This document shows, piece after piece, positions 57,146 through 64,000 of a DNA stretch of 64,000 bases. Made by a program: the position numbers and the translations under genes. How positions within the stretch are numbered: position 1 is the stretch's first letter; each line of letters opens with the position of its first letter. This DNA is from Mycolicibacterium hodleri. Lineage in GTDB: Bacteria; Actinomycetota; Actinomycetes; Mycobacteriales; Mycobacteriaceae. The notes under the pieces were generated by a model. The model worked only from the letters and a program-made list of their open reading frames with translations, did not search any database and had not been told where the DNA came from. The stretch covers positions 124,285 to 188,284 of the forward strand of contig NZ_JACKTL010000036.1 of assembly GCF_025822245.1 (NCBI RefSeq), written 5' to 3'.

Positions 57146-58629
57146 CCGCGGCGTCGACGACCCCGTGGTGGCGCCCCCGCACACTCAGCAGGCAGCTCGT
57201 CGGCGGTGTCGCCGTGCTCGTCACCGTCGTCACCTTCGGTACCGGTGCCCTGTCGGTCTACAGCCTGCACACCTACATGACGACGATGAGCGACGCCGAG
57301 GTGGAGCATTCCCTGGCAGCGTTCGAGCATTCCTACGAGAAGGTACGGGTTGGCCCGTCCGGCGCCGGCGGTGAGCCGCTGACCGACTTCATCGGGCAGG
57401 CGCCGGGCACGCTCATCGCGGTGATGGACGGGGACTCGGTCGTCGACTCGGCGATGTTCTCCGAAGGTGACACCGACGAGACACCGGGCCCGGCGGTCAA
57501 TTCGCTGCAGTTGGCGTCCTGGAACACCGACCAGCCGCAGACCATCGAACTGGACGGGCTGGGCCGCTATCGCGCCGTCAGCACCGAGGTGGACGACGGC
57601 CGGCGGTTGGTGTCGGCGGTCTCGATGGAGAGCGCCAATCGCGTGGTTGCGGCGAAGACCGTTGCCGTGGTGGTCATTACGTTGGTGGCGGCACTGCTGG
57701 CTGGGGTCGGAACCGTACTGCTGGTGCGCTGGGCGCTGCGTCCACTGCGCCGGGTCGCGGCCACCGCGGCGAGGGCGGCCAAGATGCCGCTGGCCGATGA
57801 GGACCACCGCATCACCACGCGAGTGCGTCAAGCCGACTCCGATCCCGACAACGAGGTCGGCATCGTCGGTGAGACGCTGAATCGCCTGCTGGCCAACATC
57901 GACTCGGCCTTGGCGGCGCGCGCGATGTCCGACCGGCGCATGCGCCGGTTCCTCACCGACGCCAGTCACGAACTCCGCACGCCGCTGGCCGCCATCCAGG
58001 GCTATGCCCAGCTGACCCGTCAGGAGAGTGCGTCCCTGCCACCCACAACGGAATATGCGTTGGCGCGCATCGAGTCTGAGTCTCGTCGGATGACGTCACT
58101 GGTTGGCGACATGCTGCTGCTGTCCCGCCTCGACGAGGGGCAGGGTCTGGAGAATCGTCGGGTCGACCTGACCGCGCTGGTCGCCGACGCGGTGAACGAC
58201 GCCATCGTCTCCTCTCCCGACCATCGGTGGTCGACCGACCTGCCCGTGGAGTCCGTGTGGGTGATGGGGGACAGGGCGCGGCTCCACCAGGTGGTGAGCA
58301 ACCTGCTGTCCAATGCGCGCCACCACACTCCGCCCGGTGTCACCGTCACCACCGCACTACGACTGGTGCGCGACGAGGCCGGAGAGGCCGTGCAGCTGAC
58401 CGTCACCGACGACGGGCCGGGGATCGACGCCACGCTGCTGCCGGAACTGTTCGAGCGGTTCGTCCGAGGCGACCGAGCGAGCGCCGACCAGCCGGAGTCC
58501 ACGGGCCTGGGCCTGTCGATCGTGGCGTCCGTCGTCGAAGCCCATGGCGGCGCCGTGTCGGCACGCTCCGGCGGAGGCAGCACGCAGTTCGAGGTGCGGC
58601 TGCCTCCGGCGGTCGTGACTGCCGGCTAG
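57142..58629 (+). CDS. Sensor histidine kinase
   Basis: 495 aa. Transmembrane helices ~18-40 and ~172-196 enclose a ~130-residue extracytoplasmic sensor domain rich in acidic residues. A HAMP domain (~197-260), HisKA with His276 in DASHELRTPLAAIQGY, and HATPase_c with the N-box LHQVVSNLLSNARHH, DDGPGID and STGLGLSIV follow. All catalytic boxes are intact. Partner of the response regulator by a 4-nt overlap. Its last four bases overlap those of the convergent small secreted-protein gene. Confidence 0.95.
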   Translation: MTAASTTPWWRPRTLSRQLVGGVAVLVTVVTFGTGALSVYSLHTYMTTMSDAEVEHSLAAFEHSYEKVRVGPSGAGGEPLTDFIGQAPGTLIAVMDGDSVVDSAMFSEGDTDETPGPAVNSLQLASWNTDQPQTIELDGLGRYRAVSTEVDDGRRLVSAVSMESANRVVAAKTVAVVVITLVAALLAGVGTVLLVRWALRPLRRVAATAARAAKMPLADEDHRITTRVRQADSDPDNEVGIVGETLNRLLANIDSALAARAMSDRRMRRFLTDASHELRTPLAAIQGYAQLTRQESASLPPTTEYALARIESESRRMTSLVGDMLLLSRLDEGQGLENRRVDLTALVADAVNDAIVSSPDHRWSTDLPVESVWVMGDRARLHQVVSNLLSNARHHTPPGVTVTTALRLVRDEAGEAVQLTVTDDGPGIDATLLPELFERFVRGDRASADQPESTGLGLSIVASVVEAHGGAVSARSGGGSTQFEVRLPPAVVTAG

Positions 58630-58916
58630 TGGTTGTGGCACACGACGTCGACGTAGACCGTGTTGTGCAGGTCTGGGTCGATCTTGTTGCCCGACTCGTC
58701 GAGGTTCGAGTTGTTCAGCCCGCTCGTGCCGGTGACCTTGCACTGTGACAGCGGCACGGCCGTCGAGCCGTTGAGCTGAACGTGGTGGCCCTGCGCTTCG
58801 AGCTGGGCGATGGTGTCGGCGGTCGAGTTGACGCTTGCCGCCGCCGGGGCAGCCAGGCCGAAGCCCACGATCGCGGTCAGGCTGACACTCGCGGCGGCGA
58901 TTCCGAAGGTACTCAT
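58626..58916 (-). CDS. Small secreted protein with two cysteines
   Basis: 96 aa. Signal peptide (~1-28: SLTAIVGFGLAAPAAAS) then a ~70-residue mature domain with ADTIAQLEAQGHHVQLNG, LSQCKVTG and the end VYVDVVCHNH. Two Cys may form a disulfide. The pattern matches a family of mycobacterial short exported proteins of unknown function. AAGGAG 5 nt before ATG 58916. Its stop overlaps the histidine-kinase stop by 4 bp, so readthrough in either direction would create antisense RNA. Confidence 0.8.
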   Translation of the reverse strand: MSTFGIAAASVSLTAIVGFGLAAPAAASVNSTADTIAQLEAQGHHVQLNGSTAVPLSQCKVTGTSGLNNSNLDESGNKIDPDLHNTVYVDVVCHNH

Positions 58917-59222
58917 TGAACTCCTTTGTCCAGGTGTCGATTTGATGCTTCTTCACCAGCCTACGGACGGTCGCAGGCGACCCGAGGCGCGGACGACGCA
59001 CCATCGGGTCGGTCGAGAGTCGTTGAATCACTTGTCTAGCAGCATCTTTCGCCAGTATGTCTCACGGTCTCCGCATGGATGATCGCCCGAGTCACATATC
59101 CGACGCATATGTTTGCGTTTCGCATGAAGGAGTTCTGACTCAGTGAAAGATGCTGTTCGATAGGTAAATTGGAACTTGTCAGGCGAGAGTGAATCTCGAA
59201 GCACCGAGCAAGGGAGTAGAAG
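58917..59222. other. 306-bp divergent intergenic region
   Basis: Promoter space between two divergent small secreted-protein genes. Part (about 59030-59180) is clearly AT-richer than its surroundings. No gene, RNA or operator identified. Confidence 0.4.
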
Positions 59223-59456
59223 ATGAAGATGCGTTACATCGCCGCCAGTGTCATGACCGGACTCGCCGCTGCGGCCGTCGCCGCGGCCCCGATCGCCGGC
59301 GCGGCTGCCAACCCCAGCACCGTCACCGACAACGGGCGCGCCACCATCACCGACAAGAAGGGGCACAACGCGATCGTCGTGCAACCGCCGACGGTCTCGT
59401 CGCCGAACTCCTACGGCAACTTCTCCTCGCCGCAGCCGTTCATGTTCTTCGACTGA
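59223..59456 (+). CDS. Small secreted protein of unknown function
   Basis: 77 aa. Signal peptide ~1-29 (basic start MKMRY, core VMTGLAAAAVAAAPIAGAA), then a mature peptide of ~48 residues: VTDNGRATITDKKGHNAIVVQ, Pro/Ser-rich centre, and an aromatic end FSSPQPFMFFD. No Cys. GGGAG precedes ATG 59223. A strong hairpin 40 bp downstream ends the transcript. I do not recognise the family. Confidence 0.75.
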   Translation: MKMRYIAASVMTGLAAAAVAAAPIAGAAANPSTVTDNGRATITDKKGHNAIVVQPPTVSSPNSYGNFSSPQPFMFFD

Positions 59457-59496
59457 TGCTTGGCCGGCGGGCGACCGGCCGCGAAGCGCCACCAGG

Positions 59497-59531
59497 AAAG
59501 GCCCTGACACACCACGGGTGTCAGGGCCTTT
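59497..59531 (+). terminator. Rho-independent-like terminator
   Basis: Perfect 14-bp arms AAAGGCCCTGACAC/GTGTCAGGGCCTTT around a 7-nt loop; ends in TTT then GCTC. Confidence 0.85.
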
Positions 59532-59578
59532 GCTCGTGCTGCTCGGTACCGCTCGCACGTGGGGACGGACATGAAAGA

Positions 59579-59615
59579 GGGGAACCTGCCGTCCGGGGGT
59601 GACGGCAGGTTCCCC
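59579..59615 (-). terminator. Terminator hairpin of the antigen 85 gene
   Basis: Perfect 15-bp arms GGGGAACCTGCCGTC/GACGGCAGGTTCCCC with a 7-nt loop, 27 bp beyond the leftward antigen 85 stop. Confidence 0.85.
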
Positions 59616-59641
59616 TTGCTCCTTCTAGCCAGGTTGCTCCG

Positions 59642-61068
<1,427 letters not shown>

Positions 61069-62472
61069 TCAGTCGGCCGTGGCGACCGCGAGCGCTCGCC
61101 GCACGTCGGCGTCGCGCTCCTCGATGGTGCGGCCGATCTCTTGCAACAGCAACGGCTTTCGCGCCACCAGCTCCTCGACGTCGGCGCGCTCGATCTGCAG
61201 CACGGTGACTTCGTCGAGGGCATAGGCCCCGCCGGTGACGGGTTCGCGGGTCAGCGTGCTCGAGCCGAGGAAGTCACCTTCCTCCAGTGTGCGGACCGGG
61301 ATGATCGCACCGTCCTCACCGCGGGCGATCAGGCGTACCCGGCCCCTCACGATGAAGGTCATCCGCGTGGGCACCGTGCCCGGGGTCTGGATCGCCTCGT
61401 CCGCGCCGTAGCGGGTGAGTCGAAGCGCCGGGATCAGCGCCTGCTGATCGGCCTCGTTGAGGCGCAACGTCGGCGCCACCATCCGCATGGACCTCTCCAT
61501 CCGGTCCTCGGTCGCGAAGTCGTCCTCGACGTCGTCCAACCGCAGACCCGCCCGCCGCGACGCGTACCAGACCCACCGCAAGAACGTTGCGCGAGTGGCG
61601 GTGTCGTCAGCGGGGGAGCGAAGCGGAATGGCCGTGGTGTACTCCCCGGCACCGCTGGTGACGGTCGTCGGATCGGCTTCGCTGCGCAGGTGCGGCAGCG
61701 CGCGGGCGACCCCAGTCAGCACCGCGCAGACGTCGTCGGGTGGGTCGTTGGCGGCGAACGTGGTCGTCACCGTGATGGAGTGCTCGCCCGGCGGTCTACT
61801 CAGGTTGGCGAAGGACGCCGCGGCGAGCACCGAGTTCGGAATGATGCGTAGACCGCTGCCCGTGTCGATGTGGGTTGCGCGCCAGTTGACTTCGACGACG
61901 CGTCCACGCGCCGAGGTCACGTCGACCCAGTCCCCGATCCGGAAGGGCTGTTCGAAGAGCAGCAGCAGGCCCGAGATGATCTGTCCGACGGAATTCTGCA
62001 GGGTCAGGCCCAGGACGATCGACGTGATGCCGAGCGCGGTGAACAGGCCACCGACGTTGGCGCCCCAGATGTAGGAGAAGATGATCGCCAGGCCGACGGC
62101 GATGACCACGAAGCGAGCCACGTCCAGGAAGATCGACGGCATTCGCTTGCGCCACGAACCTTCTGGTGCGCCCTGGAACAGCGTGGCGTTCAACCCCGAC
62201 AGCATCAGGATGAGCAGGACGAAGCCCAGCACGGTGGAGATGATGCGGACCGGGGTCGCCTGGGCGGGCACCTCGGTGGCCTTGACGAGCAGCAGCAGCA
62301 GCGCAGCCAACGGCAGAATGTAGTTGCGCACCAACCCGACCGGACGCGCCAGGCCGCTGCCGCGCCGGGCTAGTGCAACGCGCAGCTCGGTGAGCGCCAC
62401 CAACCCGATCGGGAGCCCGATCGCGACGCCGACCGCCCAGTAGAACCAGGTGGAGTCGACGATCCTGGTCAC
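61069..62472 (-). CDS. MscS-type mechanosensitive channel with C-terminal cyclic-nucleotide-binding-like domain
   Basis: 467 aa. Four N-terminal membrane helices (~10-130), the pore-lining helix and MscS beta domain (GITSIVLGLTLQNSVGQIISGLLLLFEQPFRIGDWVDV, ~135-185, then NWRATHIDTGSGLRIIPNSVLA), and a C-terminal cNMP-like domain (~330-455: FIVRGRVRLIARGEDG, EEGDFLGSSTLTREPVTGG). The phosphate-binding cassette lacks the usual Glu and Arg (GDFLGSS...GGAYA), so cNMP binding is doubtful. GTG 62472 overlaps the cyclase stop (GTGA), so the two are translationally coupled. Confidence 0.88.
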   Translation of the reverse strand: MTRIVDSTWFYWAVGVAIGLPIGLVALTELRVALARRGSGLARPVGLVRNYILPLAALLLLLVKATEVPAQATPVRIISTVLGFVLLILMLSGLNATLFQGAPEGSWRKRMPSIFLDVARFVVIAVGLAIIFSYIWGANVGGLFTALGITSIVLGLTLQNSVGQIISGLLLLFEQPFRIGDWVDVTSARGRVVEVNWRATHIDTGSGLRIIPNSVLAAASFANLSRPPGEHSITVTTTFAANDPPDDVCAVLTGVARALPHLRSEADPTTVTSGAGEYTTAIPLRSPADDTATRATFLRWVWYASRRAGLRLDDVEDDFATEDRMERSMRMVAPTLRLNEADQQALIPALRLTRYGADEAIQTPGTVPTRMTFIVRGRVRLIARGEDGAIIPVRTLEEGDFLGSSTLTREPVTGGAYALDEVTVLQIERADVEELVARKPLLLQEIGRTIEERDADVRRALAVATAD

Positions 62473-64000
62473 GACCGACGCTCCTTGAGCCGCCAGATGG
62501 GTTGCGACTCGGTCCCCACGGTGACCTCGCCGGCGGGGGTGAACTCCCGGGTGTCGCGCATCGCGTCGTAGACGTCGGCCGTCACGTAGACCCCAGGCTG
62601 CGGTGAACCGCTCTGCACCTGGTAGGCGAGGTCGACGGCCGCGCCCCACATGTCGTAGGCCACGCTGGCCCGCCCGACGAGCCCGCTGCTGACCCGACCG
62701 GTGTCGATGCCGGCCCGCAGGCGCAGGGCGTGCCTGCCCTCGGCGTTGAACCGGTCGACGATCCGGTTCATCTCGACCGCGAAGTCCACGGTGCGCCGGA
62801 CGTTGTCGATGCGCGGCACGTTGAGACCGCAGCTCGCGAGGTACCCGTTGCGTAGCGAGCGGACCCGCTCGATCCCGAGACCCTCTGCCGCAGCGTCGAA
62901 TTGACGAACCAGCTTGTTGACGATCGCCAGCGATTCCGCGGAGGTCAAGCCAGCCGACAATTCGTCGAGGCCGACGACGTCGGCGAAGATGACGGTGACG
63001 TCCTGGTGGTCCTGGGAGATGGTCTCCTCGCCCTCGCGGTACCGCGCCACCACCTGCTCCGGCATCAGCGACAACATGATGCGGTCGTTCTCCCGCCGCT
63101 GCTCGTTGAGCAGGCCCTCCTTGATGGCCAGGTTGCGGCTCATGTCGTTGAAGGCCACCGTCAGGTCGCCGAACTCGTCGCGGGACACCACGGGGATCGT
63201 CGTGCCGTAGTCGCCGGAACTGATCTGCTGCGCTCCGCTCTCCAGCCGTCGGATGGGCCGGACGAACAACCGTGCCAACAGCATCGCGGCCAAGCAGACC
63301 ACGAAGATGATGGCCACCGTCGACAACACCAGCTTTCTGGTGAACGCCGAGACCGGTGCGAACGCCTCGGAGGTGTCGATCTTGGCGACCACGGCCCAGC
63401 GCAGCCCGGGAATCTCGGCGGGAGCGTAGGCCTGCAGCGTCTCGTGTCCCAAGTAGTCGTCGGCGATCAGCGTGCCCCGTTGGCCTTGTTGGGCCAGCTT
63501 CGTCGCTTCGGTCGCGACGGGTTGCACCAGCGTGGTGCCGTGCTGGCGGATCGAGTTCTGAGCCACGTCGGGCGGCGTGCCCGCCTCGACGGCGTCACGC
63601 TCGTAGGCCGGGGCATCTTCGATGAACAGCCGGGAGTTGGAGCGCATCAGATCGTCGGGACCGACGATGAAGGTCTCGCCGGTCATGCCCATCCCGGACC
63701 GTTCCCACTGTCCGTCGAAGGTCATCAACTGGTTGATCTTGGAGATGGGGAACTGCAGCGCGAGCACCCCGTCCACCCGTCCCTGCGGCCCGACCGGGGA
63801 CACGAACCAGGCCGTCGGCTCGGTGGCGGGCTGGTAGTCGCCGAAGTCGGTGATTCCCACGTAGTCCACCGCGTTGGAGTCGAGCGCCTCCCGGTAGGCG
63901 TCGCCGAGTTTGCTGCCCTTGTACGGTCCGGTGAGGATGTTGGTGCCGAGGTCGACGCCCTTGTAGGCGCTGTAGACGACGTTGCCCCGGGTGTCGAGCA
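62469..64000 (-). CDS. Cache-HAMP class III adenylate/guanylate cyclase-like protein (5' end outside window)
   Basis: C-terminal 510 codons of a longer gene; the N terminus lies beyond 64000. Order in the visible part: extracytoplasmic dCache-like sensor (WFVSPVGPQGRVDGVLALQF), a TM helix (LVLSTVAIIFVVCLAAMLLARLFV), HAMP (RPIRRLESGAQQISSGDYG), linker, and a cyclase homology domain. The first metal Asp is kept (VIFADVVG), but the substrate Lys is Arg and the second metal Asp is Asn (RVRSLRNGY), and the transition-state Asn/Arg are Asp/Gln (AVDLAYQV). It is probably a poor or inactive cyclase, perhaps a signal adapter for the coupled channel. Confidence 0.88.
   Translation of the reverse strand, partial: LDTRGNVVYSAYKGVDLGTNILTGPYKGSKLGDAYREALDSNAVDYVGITDFGDYQPATEPTAWFVSPVGPQGRVDGVLALQFPISKINQLMTFDGQWERSGMGMTGETFIVGPDDLMRSNSRLFIEDAPAYERDAVEAGTPPDVAQNSIRQHGTTLVQPVATEATKLAQQGQRGTLIADDYLGHETLQAYAPAEIPGLRWAVVAKIDTSEAFAPVSAFTRKLVLSTVAIIFVVCLAAMLLARLFVRPIRRLESGAQQISSGDYGTTIPVVSRDEFGDLTVAFNDMSRNLAIKEGLLNEQRRENDRIMLSLMPEQVVARYREGEETISQDHQDVTVIFADVVGLDELSAGLTSAESLAIVNKLVRQFDAAAEGLGIERVRSLRNGYLASCGLNVPRIDNVRRTVDFAVEMNRIVDRFNAEGRHALRLRAGIDTGRVSSGLVGRASVAYDMWGAAVDLAYQVQSGSPQPGVYVTADVYDAMRDTREFTPAGEVTVGTESQPIWRLKERRS

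Overview
This window is high-GC actinobacterial DNA, almost certainly from a rapidly growing Mycobacterium/Mycolicibacterium. From memory, the first 20 kb follow the M. tuberculosis order Rv1843c to Rv1867: guaB1, gnd1, blaR/blaI, a PaaI-type thioesterase, ureABCFGD, ndh, an LLM oxidoreductase, an SDR, apa, a small GlsB-type membrane protein, a CPBP protease, a double CaiB CoA-transferase and a thiolase-like protein. Other mycobacterial markers are an antigen 85 mycolyltransferase, IdeR-type iron boxes and a MscS/cyclase pair resembling Rv2434c/Rv2435c. A Lon protease, which M. tuberculosis lacks, points to an environmental species.

Layout. 0-20 kb: conserved housekeeping block (purine salvage, pentose phosphate, BlaI/BlaR, an iron-regulated FhuF-like gene, urease, type II NADH dehydrogenase, lipid-type CoA enzymes). 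The molybdate transporter expected between the SDR and apa is gone except for a decayed piece of the modC 3' end. 20.2-28.9 kb: one tightly overlapping L-rhamnose operon (mutarotase, MFS permease, isomerase, fused aldolase/dehydrogenase, kinase, FMN L-lactate dehydrogenase, LacI repressor) behind a clear promoter and a perfect LacI-type operator. It can take rhamnose to DHAP plus pyruvate.

28.9-41.2 kb: a divergent polyol/pentose locus. A SorC regulator and an SDR read left. A SIS-domain isomerase, a xylulokinase-like kinase, an RPE-like epimerase, three dehydrogenases and a CUT2-type ABC transporter with two tandem solute-binding lipoproteins read right. The substrate is not evident. This is the best candidate for an undescribed pathway.

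41-49.8 kb: a VOC protein, a DctA symporter, a two-gene winged-helix plus double-ATPase (AAA fused to HerA-like) module of unknown and possibly defence function, an HhH endonuclease-like protein, a TfoX-domain protein, an LLM oxidoreductase and a frameshifted small HTH gene. 49.8-64 kb: Lon with a HAIR-like element, a membrane protein, a quinone-oxidoreductase-like MDR, a SulP/beta-carbonic anhydrase fusion, an OmpR-type two-component pair, two small secreted proteins, antigen 85, a MscS channel with a cNMP-like domain, and the 3' part of a Cache-HAMP-cyclase protein with a degenerate active site that runs off the right edge. I saw no rRNA, tRNA, CRISPR array, insertion sequence or replication origin.
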